Source: an uncultured SAR86 cluster bacterium
GTDB taxonomy: Bacteria; Pseudomonadota; Gammaproteobacteria; Magnimaribacterales; D2472
NCBI GenBank assembly: GCA_902520495.1
Contig: CABYNW010000004.1
Coordinates: forward strand, 1-40,994
Length of the DNA: 40,994 nt
Direction of reading: 5' to 3'
A program made the translations under genes and the position numbers. Position 1 is the stretch's first letter; every line of letters begins with the position of its first letter. Below are positions 33,037-40,773 of this stretch, one piece after another. Below the pieces are notes generated by a model, which worked only from the letters and a program-made list of their open reading frames with translations, searched no databases and had not been told where the DNA came from.

Positions 33037-34152
33037 ATGAAAACTCAATCCTTTATTCCTCCATCAAGAACACTAATGGGGCCTGGACCATCAGATGTTA
33101 GCTCCAGAGTCCTAGATGCAATGGCAAGGCCAACGATAGGACATTTAGATCCAATTTTTATAAAAATGATGGATGAGGTTAAAGCTCTGATTCAATACGC
33201 ATTTCAAACTAAAAATGAACTTACCTATGCTATTTCTGCTCCTGGAATGGCAGGAATGGAATGTTGTTTCGCTAATTTAGTTGAAGAAAAAGATAAAGTT
33301 ATTATTTGCAAAAATGGTTTTTTTGGTGAGAGGATGAAAGAAAATGTTGAGAGGTACGGTGGCATTCCTATCATGGTTGAGGATGAATGGGGTAAAAAAA
33401 TTGATATAAATAAAGTTGAAGAGGCTTTAAAAGAGAATGAAGATGCAAAAATAGTAGCTTTTGTGCATGCTGAAACATCTACTGGTGTTAAATCTGATCC
33501 AAAATCTCTAACGAAGCTAGCGCACGATTACGATTGTTTATCTATTGTTGATACCGTTACAGGTTTAGCAGGTATTCCCTTATTAGTTGATGAATGGGAA
33601 ATTGATGCAATTTATTCTGGAACTCAAAAATGTCTTTCAGCATCTCCTGGTCTTTCTCCTATAAGCTTTTCTAATAAAGCTAAAGAAAAAATAAAAAATA
33701 GGAAAACAAAAGTCAAAAGTTGGTTTCATGATTTAAATTTAATAATGTCTTACTGGGAGGGAGAGGGTGCAAGGTCATATCATCATACCGCTCCTATTAA
33801 TGCATTATATGGATTGCATGAAGCTTTATTAATTCTCTCAGAAGAGGGTATTGAGAATTCATGGAAAAGACATCTAGATAATCATATCCTTTTAAGAGAC
33901 GGCCTAGAAAATATTGGAATAAATTTTTTAGTAAATGAAGATGATAGATTACCTCAATTAAATACAATTTTTATTCCTGATGGAGTACAAGATGCCGAAA
34001 CAAGATCTAGATTATTGAATGAATACAATCTTGAAATTGGAGCTGGCCTTGGAACACTGGCAGGAAAAGTTTGGAGAATAGGCTTGATGGGTCATTCATC
34101 TAATGAAAACAATATAGACCATTGTTTAAAATCTCTATCTGAAGTTATTTAA
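33037..34152 (+). CDS. Class V aminotransferase, alanine/serine-glyoxylate type
   Basis: A 371-residue PLP enzyme. N-terminal MGPGPSDVSSRVLDAMARP (14-32) followed by GHLDP is the AGXT/SGAT signature. Asp172 in VDTVTG contacts the PLP ring, and Lys198 in SGTQKCLSASPG is the Schiff-base lysine. A conserved HHTAPINALYGL lies near 252-263. Enzymes of this group move an amino group from alanine or serine to glyoxylate, making glycine; 2-aminoethylphosphonate transaminase (PhnW) is a relative and cannot be wholly excluded. Its neighbours, a gamma-glutamyltransferase-like gene and a DmdA/GcvT-like folate enzyme, suggest amino acid and one-carbon metabolism. Its 3' end overlaps the convergent MBL-fold gene by eight bases. 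Confidence 0.92.
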   Translation: MKTQSFIPPSRTLMGPGPSDVSSRVLDAMARPTIGHLDPIFIKMMDEVKALIQYAFQTKNELTYAISAPGMAGMECCFANLVEEKDKVIICKNGFFGERMKENVERYGGIPIMVEDEWGKKIDINKVEEALKENEDAKIVAFVHAETSTGVKSDPKSLTKLAHDYDCLSIVDTVTGLAGIPLLVDEWEIDAIYSGTQKCLSASPGLSPISFSNKAKEKIKNRKTKVKSWFHDLNLIMSYWEGEGARSYHHTAPINALYGLHEALLILSEEGIENSWKRHLDNHILLRDGLENIGINFLVNEDDRLPQLNTIFIPDGVQDAETRSRLLNEYNLEIGAGLGTLAGKVWRIGLMGHSSNENNIDHCLKSLSEVI

Positions 34153-34882
34153 ACTCAAAGTAATCACCCTCATTAATGCAAGTATCAATTTGTTTGGATA
34201 ATTCTTTATAATTGAAGGACTTTGTATATAGAAAATTACTTATAAATCCTTCTGTCTTATTAGGACTATTTCCAGTTATAAATAATTTTTTAGATTCAAG
34301 TAATTTTATTGCTCTTAATGTATTTTTATAATTCATGCCTAGTTGAATAAGACCAAATAGCTTGCTTTCTTCAGCAGTTAAAATTGATACGTCGGCTTTA
34401 ATATTATTTTTTGTTATATATTTAAAATTTACTCTATGCCCTTCATGAAAAACTTTATTATTATTTTCATCTTCAAAAAGTATTGAAAATGTTGACTTGT
34501 AATATGGGTAGCTCGTTGGAACTGATTTAACATTTATATCATTTATAAAAGTACCTGATTCATCAAGAATCTTTATAGAGTTTTTGACATTGTTTTTAAG
34601 TAATAATTTTTTAACTATATTTGATGTGTATATATTTATTTTTTCAGGAAGCATCTTTAGAGTTCCTATATGGAGATGATCTTCGAATGGCGCAGTAATA
34701 ATAATTGCATTTACGGTCTTAATTTGTTCATTTGTTAAAACACTGTTGTTCGACTTATATCTTTGAATAAAAAATGAGTCTTTTGGTTGTAAATTATTAG
34801 TCAACCATGGATCTATTAGAATTGAATTATTTTTATAATCAATGAACCAGGTTTGATAATTATCAGCTTTAATGATTTTCAT
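34145..34882 (-). CDS. Metallo-beta-lactamase-fold protein with atypical metal motif
   Basis: A 245-residue protein with the MBL fold layout: ILIDPWL (21-27), a motif region TAPFEDHLHIGTL in place of the classical HxHxDH, and EGHRVN where GDT would stand. The DHxH-x2-TL form matches an MBL subgroup found in plants and cyanobacteria (SQxLxDHxHxxTL) in which the first two His are absent, so this may be a subfamily feature rather than decay. Metal content and substrate unknown. No signal peptide. It is convergent with the aminotransferase (8-base overlap) and divergent from the DmdA-like gene (41 bases apart). Confidence 0.75.
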   Translation of the reverse strand: MKIIKADNYQTWFIDYKNNSILIDPWLTNNLQPKDSFFIQRYKSNNSVLTNEQIKTVNAIIITAPFEDHLHIGTLKMLPEKINIYTSNIVKKLLLKNNVKNSIKILDESGTFINDINVKSVPTSYPYYKSTFSILFEDENNNKVFHEGHRVNFKYITKNNIKADVSILTAEESKLFGLIQLGMNYKNTLRAIKLLESKKLFITGNSPNKTEGFISNFLYTKSFNYKELSKQIDTCINEGDYFEFK

Positions 34883-34911
34883 TTATATAAGGCTTTATTT
34901 TTAATAGATTA

Positions 34912-34917
34912 TATAAT
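34912..34917 (+). promoter_or_regulatory. -10 element (TATAAT), leaderless type
   Basis: A consensus TATAAT ends six bases before the ATG at 34924 (intervening GCAATC), so transcription should begin at the start codon. No ribosome site; -35 weak. Confidence 0.5.
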
Positions 34918-34923
34918 GCAATC

Positions 34924-36075
34924 ATGAGCAAATTAAACGATTTTGGCTTTGGTACTCAAATAAGAAAAGGTCCATTTTTTGATGCTACCGTCAGATGGGG
35001 AGCAAAAGGATTTTCTGTTTATAATCATATGTATATACCAAGAGATTTTGGTGATCCAGAGCAGAATTTTTGGAATTTAATTAATAATGCAATTCTTTGT
35101 GATGTAGCCGTAGAAAGACAAGTTCAAATAAAAGGCCCTGACGCTAGTAAATTTGTTCAGATGATGTCTCCAAGGGACTTATCTAATATGCAAGTTGGCC
35201 AATGTAAGTACGTTATTCTTACAAATCAATTTGGTGGAATCTTAAATGACCCAGTTCTATTAAAGGTATCAGAGGATTGTTATTGGTTTTCACTAGCTGA
35301 TAGTGATATTTTATTTTGGGCTCAAGGCTTGGCTGTTAATAATTTATATGATGTAGCCATAACTGAGCCAGACGTTTCACCTATTCAATTACAAGGACCT
35401 AAATCCAAAGAAATTATGGTAAAGATATTTGGTAATGAAATTCTAGATATCAAATATTATTGGTTCAAAAAGTTTAATTTAAATGGTATTGATTTAATTA
35501 TTTCTCGAACGGGCTGGTCAAGTGAATTTGGGTATGAGATTTTTTTATTAAATTTTGAAGACGGAGATGAACTTTACGAAACATTAATGCAATCTGGAAA
35601 AGGCCTAGGCCTTCATCCAGGTCATACTTCAACTATAAGAAGAATAGAGGGTGCTATGCTTTCATATCATTCAGATATGGATATAAATACTAATCCATTT
35701 GAATTAGGTATGGATAAATTCATTGATCTAGATAAAGGTTTTGATTTTATTGGTAAAAATGCTTTATTGAAAATTAAAAAAAAAGGTATTACAAGAAAAC
35801 AAGTTGGAATAATTCTCCATAATAATCCAATGGAAGGACCAAATACAAGACACTGGGATATAAAAAAAGAAGATAAATATATAGGCAAAGTAACCTCAGC
35901 AGTATATTCACCTAGATTAAAACAAAATATTGGCTTAGCTCTTGTAAATATAAATTATTCTAATATCGGTTCAAGATTCAGCGTTTGCATGGATAGTAGC
36001 CCTGTTGAGGCAGAGGTAGTTGAAAAACCTTTTTATGATCCAAATAAATTAATTGCAAAAAATTCGAGTAGTTAA
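34924..36075 (+). CDS. GcvT/DmdA-family folate-dependent demethylase
   Basis: A 383-residue member of the aminomethyltransferase fold that passes a methyl or methylene group to tetrahydrofolate. Instead of the GcvT-type DLSHMG motif it has VYNHMYIPRDF (32-42), CDVAVERQVQIKG (59-71), SPRDLSNMQVGQCKYV (82-97), NDPVLLK and LADSD (124-128), and later EPDVSPIQLQGPKS and SRTGWSSEFGYEIF. From memory these closely match the DMSP demethylase DmdA of marine bacteria, which makes methylmercaptopropionate. GcvT homologues are easily confused with DmdA, so the substrate might instead be another methylated amine or sulfonium. Two BCCT carriers in the window could import such substrates. The gene is monocistronic and leaderless by its promoter. 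Confidence 0.8.
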   Translation: MSKLNDFGFGTQIRKGPFFDATVRWGAKGFSVYNHMYIPRDFGDPEQNFWNLINNAILCDVAVERQVQIKGPDASKFVQMMSPRDLSNMQVGQCKYVILTNQFGGILNDPVLLKVSEDCYWFSLADSDILFWAQGLAVNNLYDVAITEPDVSPIQLQGPKSKEIMVKIFGNEILDIKYYWFKKFNLNGIDLIISRTGWSSEFGYEIFLLNFEDGDELYETLMQSGKGLGLHPGHTSTIRRIEGAMLSYHSDMDINTNPFELGMDKFIDLDKGFDFIGKNALLKIKKKGITRKQVGIILHNNPMEGPNTRHWDIKKEDKYIGKVTSAVYSPRLKQNIGLALVNINYSNIGSRFSVCMDSSPVEAEVVEKPFYDPNKLIAKNSSS

Positions 36076-36080
36076 ACCAA

Positions 36081-36108
36081 TTGATTAATAGTTTAAACCA
36101 TTTAAAAT
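36081..36108 (+). promoter_or_regulatory. Promoter of tRNA-Ser
   Basis: TTGATT at 36081-36086, a 16-base spacer and TAAAAT at 36103-36108. The start would be near 36115, nine bases before the mature tRNA 5' end. Confidence 0.5.
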
Positions 36109-36123
36109 ATCGTTTTTAGAACA

Positions 36124-36215
36124 GGAGGGGTGGCAGAGTCTGGTTTATTGTAACGGTCTTGAAAACCGTCGTGCCTTCATCGGCACCGTGGGTTCGAATC
36201 CCACCCCCTCCGCCA
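36124..36215 (+). tRNA. tRNA-Ser (anticodon UGA)
   Basis: A complete class II tRNA. The acceptor stem is GGAGGGG (36124-36130) with CCCCTCC (36205-36211), discriminator G and encoded CCA (36213-36215). The anticodon stem is ACGGT/ACCGT (36153-36157 with 36165-36169) with loop CTTGAAA and anticodon TGA at 36160-36162. A long variable arm GTGCC-TTCATC-GGCAC identifies serine, and the T arm is GTGGG-TTCGAAT-CCCAC. It reads UCA and other UCN codons and is a substrate of the SerS encoded at 2511. The thioesterase ATG is seven bases downstream. Confidence 0.97.
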
Positions 36216-36222
36216 ATTTAAT

Positions 36223-36639
36223 ATGAATACAGACCTCAAAGAATTTTTTCAAGAAGCACCAGAATTTTTATCCATGCTAGGTTTTACCAATGCTTATTAT
36301 GATGAAAATAAAAATGCTTGGGTAAATGAATATATGCCTACTGAAAAGTTAACACATTCTAATGGAACTATTATTCAAGGTGGTTTTGTTACAGGTATGA
36401 TAGATGCTTGTATGTCTCAATTTATAATGTTTGAATCAGAGGGTAAATCTTTACCTCTGACTTTAGATATTGATGTTAAGTTTCTTAAATCATGCTCACC
36501 AAATATAAAAACAACTGCAATTGGTAAAATTATAAAAAAAGGTAAATCTGTTGCTTTTACAACAGGCGAACTATATCAAGATGGGAACCTTGTCGCTGTA
36601 GCATCAGCAACTAACAAAATTATTCACATTAAAAATTAA
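36223..36639 (+). CDS. Hotdog-fold thioesterase (PaaI/acyl-CoA thioesterase-like)
   Basis: A 138-residue hotdog protein, which would hydrolyse an acyl-CoA thioester. The motif THSNGTIIQGGFVTGMIDACMS (44-65) is the PaaI-like HxxGxxxQGGxxxxxxDxA signature with catalytic-type Asp61. Later strands LDIDVKFLKSC and GKIIKKGKSVAFTTGELYQDG fit the family. It forms tetramers in relatives. Substrate unknown. Its ATG is only seven bases after the CCA of tRNA-Ser with no promoter or ribosome site between, so the mRNA is probably released by tRNA 3' processing and starts almost at the AUG. Confidence 0.87.
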   Translation: MNTDLKEFFQEAPEFLSMLGFTNAYYDENKNAWVNEYMPTEKLTHSNGTIIQGGFVTGMIDACMSQFIMFESEGKSLPLTLDIDVKFLKSCSPNIKTTAIGKIIKKGKSVAFTTGELYQDGNLVAVASATNKIIHIKN

Positions 36640-36698
36640 TATTTCTATGAACAACATCATATTTTTTATATGGGGTAGGTGTGTGATATTTTTTAAGA

Positions 36699-36704
36699 TA
36701 TAAT
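36699..36704 (+). promoter_or_regulatory. -10 element (TATAAT) of the HD/hydrolase/symporter operon, leaderless type
   Basis: Consensus TATAAT, six bases (TTTTTG T-rich spacer) and ATG at 36711. No ribosome site and no good -35; a G-rich GGGGTAGGTGTGTG tract at 36672-36685 lies where an activator could bind. Confidence 0.5.
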
Positions 36705-36710
36705 TTTTGT

Positions 36711-37283
36711 ATGGTCGAAGATAGAGCAAAATTTACACAAATGAAGGACGGGGATGCTGAAGATTATTCCATTATTGCAGCAAGTAATGCAGAAGATTAT
36801 GATCATTTAGCTGATAAGGTTTTAGATCATTTAAGAATGCTTGAAAACGACTACGGGGGCTTTCAAGTTGATAGATTAACTCATTGCTTACAAACAGCTA
36901 CAAGAGCTTACAGAGATGGCAAAAATGATGAATATGTCGTGTGTGCACTAATACATGATATTGGAGATAATCTTGCTCCCGCTAATCACGCAGAGTTAGC
37001 AGCAACAATATTAGAGCCTTTCGTATCTGAAGAAAATTATTGGATTGTTAAACATCATGGAATCTTTCAGGGATACTATTTCTTTGAGTTTCTTGGTTTA
37101 GATAAAAATATGCGAGATAAATATTCAGATAGTCCATATTTTGAAAGTTGTAGAGAATTTTGTGAAAAATATGATCAAAATAGCTTTGATCCTGAATATG
37201 ATGCATTTGATTTAGATTTTTTCGTTCCAATGGTAAAAGAGCTATTTAAGAAACCAAAGAAGTCTATATATCTTCAGTCATAA
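36711..37283 (+). CDS. HD-domain metalloenzyme, possibly PhnZ/TmpB-type oxygenase
   Basis: A 190-residue HD-fold protein. Metal ligands in order: H58 (RLTHCLQTA), H82-D83 (ALIHDIGDN), H93 (NHAE), H115 or H116 (VKHHGIFQGYYF) and a late Asp in AFDLDFF (about 167). HD proteins are usually phosphohydrolases. The size, ligand spacing and HxxQ(T/C)A segment also resemble the mixed-valent di-iron oxygenases PhnZ and TmpB, which break the C-P bond of hydroxylated phosphonates. No 2OG partner such as PhnY is adjacent, so this is only a possibility. It is the first gene of a tight four-gene operon, and the DUF3089 gene begins directly after its stop. Confidence 0.75.
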   Translation: MVEDRAKFTQMKDGDAEDYSIIAASNAEDYDHLADKVLDHLRMLENDYGGFQVDRLTHCLQTATRAYRDGKNDEYVVCALIHDIGDNLAPANHAELAATILEPFVSEENYWIVKHHGIFQGYYFFEFLGLDKNMRDKYSDSPYFESCREFCEKYDQNSFDPEYDAFDLDFFVPMVKELFKKPKKSIYLQS

Positions 37284-38405
37284 ATGACAGACAACAATAC
37301 CAAAAAACTTCTTGAGTTTATTAAGCCCGATTATGATTTTGACACTTCATTATTACCACCTTCACCTGATTATAATGATTTAAGTAATTGGGCGGCTACA
37401 CCTCTTACTGAGGGTCAACAATTTTACGTTCCAGATGAATCTTATGAAGTTAAAAAAGATAATAATGATATAAATGTTTTTTATATACATCCAACTGGTT
37501 TTTATGAAAAGAATTGGAATTCTGACATGGGCAAAAATAAATCTGCATATGAAAGAACTGAAATTATGCTTGGCAACCAAGCATCAGTATTTAATGATTC
37601 TTGTAATATATATGCACCTGAATATAGACAGGCTACTTATTATTCATTTTTTGATAGAAATGATAATGGAAGAAAGGCTTTAGATCTTGCATACTCAGAT
37701 ATAGAGTCAGCATTTAAGCATTTTATAAGATACATCAATGATGCAAAACCATTCATTATTTATGCTCATAGCCAAGGCGCACTTCATGCACAAAGACTTA
37801 TTAATAATTTGATTGATAATACAAAACTTCAAAATCTTTTTGTGTGCGGATATATTATTGGATATATGATTCCTGAAAAATATTATAAAAATTTATTTCC
37901 AAGTATTAGAAGATCTTCTTCATATAACGATTATAATTGCATAGTTTCATGGTCCACGGTTGTTGAAGGTTTTAAAAGAAATAGAGAAAAAACTTTATTC
38001 TGGAAACCGGATGGTTGGTCAGTGGAACTTATGAAACAAAAAGTTGTATCTACCAATCCTTTCTCATGGTCAAATGATAACGATTGGCATTCTGATTTAT
38101 TTAATAAATCTATAATTAATAAGGCTAATAACTATGATTTTACTGATAGGCTAAGATCTGAACATACTGGTACTAAAAAATCGATAGGATTAACTAGAAT
38201 TCAAGGTTTTGAAGCCTGTTTAAACAATGAATCTGGTCTAATAGAAACTAAAGGACCATTGATTGATAATATTAAAAAAATGAAATTTTTCAATGGTGAT
38301 CTACATCCCTTTGATGTAATGCTATTTTGGGGTACATTAAGGCAGAACATTAAAGATAGAATAGATGCTTATTCAAGGTCTATATTAAATGACTATGGAG
38401 AATAG
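37284..38405 (+). CDS. DUF3089 family alpha/beta hydrolase
   Basis: A 373-residue protein with DUF3089 hallmarks: INVFYIHPTGFYEKNW (63-78), IYAPEYRQATYYSF (109-122), AYSDIESAFKHFI and a nucleophile elbow AHSQGALHAQ with Ser163. The family is predicted lipase or esterase-like but has no known substrate. No signal peptide is obvious; the N-terminus (MTDNNTKKLLEFIKPDYDF) is polar. It starts right after the HD gene stop and overlaps the next hydrolase by 17 bases. The position suggests it works with the secreted hydrolase and the symporter downstream. Confidence 0.85.
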   Translation: MTDNNTKKLLEFIKPDYDFDTSLLPPSPDYNDLSNWAATPLTEGQQFYVPDESYEVKKDNNDINVFYIHPTGFYEKNWNSDMGKNKSAYERTEIMLGNQASVFNDSCNIYAPEYRQATYYSFFDRNDNGRKALDLAYSDIESAFKHFIRYINDAKPFIIYAHSQGALHAQRLINNLIDNTKLQNLFVCGYIIGYMIPEKYYKNLFPSIRRSSSYNDYNCIVSWSTVVEGFKRNREKTLFWKPDGWSVELMKQKVVSTNPFSWSNDNDWHSDLFNKSIINKANNYDFTDRLRSEHTGTKKSIGLTRIQGFEACLNNESGLIETKGPLIDNIKKMKFFNGDLHPFDVMLFWGTLRQNIKDRIDAYSRSILNDYGE

Positions 38406-39381
38406 TATTTATAAAATTTTAATTATATTTTCAATTATGTTTACAAACTCAAATTTATTTTCATTCGAAGAAGGAACGGCATTAAACAATGATATAGAAA
38501 TATATTATCGAGATTATGGACCTAGAGACGCAGATCCAATACTTCTAGTTCAAGGATTGGGAGGGCAGTTAATTAATTGGCCAGAGCATTTAATTGAATT
38601 TCTAATTGAAAATAATTTTAGACCAATTGTTTTTGATAATAGGGATACTGGATTATCATCAAAAATCAAAAATGATGATTTTTCAAATGATAATGTCGAT
38701 AACACAGTTGTTAAAAATTACATCAGATACTACTTAAGACTTCCTATTCAATCTGAATATACTATAGATGATATGGCAGGTGACGCAGTATCTGTTCTGG
38801 ATCACTTAAAAATAGACAAAGCCCATGTTTTAGGAATATCTATGGGTGGCATGATAGCTCAAATTATCGTTGCAAATTATCCGGCTAAAGTTAAAACATT
38901 TACTTTGATTTCATCAACAGCATCAACACCATCTCCATTCAACGGTCCAACTAGAAAAGTTAGGAAATTATTAATGAATAGAACAAAAAACCCAAATGCA
39001 ACAATTGATGAAAGGGTTGAACGATCAAAAAAAATATTTAAAGAAATTGGTTATGAAGGTATAGATCTTAATACAGATGAATTTTATGAAAGTATTAAAA
39101 TATCTGCCGAAAGAGGTGGAACAGAAGATACTGGTTTTGGAAGGCAAATAACATCTATCTTAGGATCAGAAAACAGATTAAATAAAGTGCGCTCTATTTC
39201 AGCCTCAACTTTAATAATTCATGGTGCAGAAGATCCTCTAATAAAAGTAAAAAATGCCTATAAACTTAACAATTTGATTAAAGATAGTAAACTGAAAATA
39301 ATACCGAATATGAGACACTTAATTGAACCTCCGGTATTTATTCAATTTAAAGATGATCTTCTAATTCATCTAAATCAATAA
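38389..39381 (+). CDS. Exported alpha/beta hydrolase
   Basis: A 330-residue hydrolase with an N-terminal signal peptide (about MENSIYKILIIFSIMFTNSN, cleaved near LFS|FEE), hence periplasmic or outer-envelope. Catalytic features are VQGLGGQLINW (54-64), FDNRDTGLS (82-90), elbow GISMGG with Ser151, Asp282 in HGAEDPL and His310 in NMRHLIEP. This arrangement (DNRDxGxS) is common in the TAP/ester hydrolase group. The ATG at 38389 overlaps DUF3089 by 17 bases; M3 is an equal alternative. It is followed six bases later by the symporter, which may import its product. Confidence 0.88.
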   Translation: MTMENSIYKILIIFSIMFTNSNLFSFEEGTALNNDIEIYYRDYGPRDADPILLVQGLGGQLINWPEHLIEFLIENNFRPIVFDNRDTGLSSKIKNDDFSNDNVDNTVVKNYIRYYLRLPIQSEYTIDDMAGDAVSVLDHLKIDKAHVLGISMGGMIAQIIVANYPAKVKTFTLISSTASTPSPFNGPTRKVRKLLMNRTKNPNATIDERVERSKKIFKEIGYEGIDLNTDEFYESIKISAERGGTEDTGFGRQITSILGSENRLNKVRSISASTLIIHGAEDPLIKVKNAYKLNNLIKDSKLKIIPNMRHLIEPPVFIQFKDDLLIHLNQ

Positions 39382-39387
39382 TTTAAA

Positions 39388-40773
39388 ATGTTAACTAACA
39401 AGTTTAAGATAAATTATTCTATCGGTGCTGTTGCTAATGGTATTAAAACAGATACATTTACCTTTTTTTTACTATTCTTTTATAGCAACATCATTGGTTT
39501 AAATCCTGGATTGGCAGGATTAGCTATTTTTATTGCGTTATGTGTTGATGCAGTTACAGACCCATTAATGGGAACTATATCCGATAGAACTAATTCTAAA
39601 TATGGAAGACGTCATCCATACATGATGATTTCATTCATACCCATGTCATTAGGTTATATTTTGTTATTTGCTCCAAGACAAGATTGGGATATGTCTCAAA
39701 ATGATTTATTTCTGTGGATGACAATATTTACAATCATTACGAGAATTGGAATGACGCTTTTTGATATCCCTCATAGAGCATTTGGTGGAGAAGTAACCAA
39801 AGATTATGAGGAAAGAACTTTATTAATGTCTTGGCGAGAAATGATAGGGTGGGTCGCTGGTCTTAGTAACGCATTTCTTGGATACGGTATATTTTTTGCA
39901 TCAACTCCTGAATATCCTCAAGGTCAATTAAATCCTGATGCATGGTTTCCTTTTGCCTTAACTGGTGCAGTATTTATGATAATCTCTGTACTTTATTCTT
40001 CATTTTCAACAAAAGATGAAATTAAAGATTTGTCTAAATGGAATGGAAATATAGCTCTTTATGAAATCTTTAATGAATTAAAAATAGCTGTTACAAACAA
40101 AGCATTTCTAATTTTCTTTTTTGGAAACCTATTTCTATCACTAGCATGGGGCTTAGCCAATACATTAACTTTATTTGTAAATACCTATTTTTGGGAATTT
40201 GAAGCTACACAGATTAAATATTTTTTACCAATTTATCTAATTGCTACATTATTAGCTTTTTATATAACCCCTAGAATAGTTAAAGTTCTTGAAAAAAGAA
40301 CTGTTGTCTTAATAGCTATAGCAGGCGTTGGATTCTTATCTCCTGCTGCATTTGTTATGTACAATCTAGGCCTTACTCCAGAAAAAGGCTCATTACAGCT
40401 AGTTTTGTTTATAAGTTTCTTTTTAGTTTTTTTAGTTACCTTAAACGTTATGGGTATTATGGTTAGGGATTCAATGGTAGGTGATATTGCAGACGAAGTT
40501 GAGTTACAAAGCAATACAAGACAGGAGGGTATATTATTTGCTACAGTTGGATTTATGCAAAAACTGAATGCTGGTTTAGGTTCATTTTTTGCTGGTTTGG
40601 TTCTAAATTATATTAATTTCGATAGAGTGAATCATACCGCTGAACAGGCCTATACGTTAGCTTTTATCCAAGGCCCTGTAACAACTTTATTAATGATCGT
40701 ACCTTTTATAATATTTCTTGGTTATTCATTATCTTCATCTAGGCATAAAGAAATAATCAACAGCCTCAAATAA
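39388..40773 (+). CDS. GPH-family cation symporter (MelB-like MFS)
   Basis: A 461-residue, 12-helix inner-membrane carrier of the glycoside-pentoside-hexuronide:cation symporter family. Signature: FIALCVDAVTDPLMGTISDR (48-67), with cation-site-type Asp54 and Asp58, then SKYGRRHPYM (70-79). IPHRAFGGEV (127-136) corresponds to the family's conserved P-x2-A-x4-(E/T) loop. Many marine GPH members carry compounds other than sugars, so the substrate is open. It is the last gene of the operon from 36711; its end overlaps a convergent partial gene by eight bases and no terminator is present. Confidence 0.92.
   Translation: MLTNKFKINYSIGAVANGIKTDTFTFFLLFFYSNIIGLNPGLAGLAIFIALCVDAVTDPLMGTISDRTNSKYGRRHPYMMISFIPMSLGYILLFAPRQDWDMSQNDLFLWMTIFTIITRIGMTLFDIPHRAFGGEVTKDYEERTLLMSWREMIGWVAGLSNAFLGYGIFFASTPEYPQGQLNPDAWFPFALTGAVFMIISVLYSSFSTKDEIKDLSKWNGNIALYEIFNELKIAVTNKAFLIFFFGNLFLSLAWGLANTLTLFVNTYFWEFEATQIKYFLPIYLIATLLAFYITPRIVKVLEKRTVVLIAIAGVGFLSPAAFVMYNLGLTPEKGSLQLVLFISFFLVFLVTLNVMGIMVRDSMVGDIADEVELQSNTRQEGILFATVGFMQKLNAGLGSFFAGLVLNYINFDRVNHTAEQAYTLAFIQGPVTTLLMIVPFIIFLGYSLSSSRHKEIINSLK

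Noticed and set aside
36647-36703. 18-codon leader peptide before the HD gene
   Set aside because: No ribosome site, its stop lies in the -10 hexamer, and composition is random-looking.
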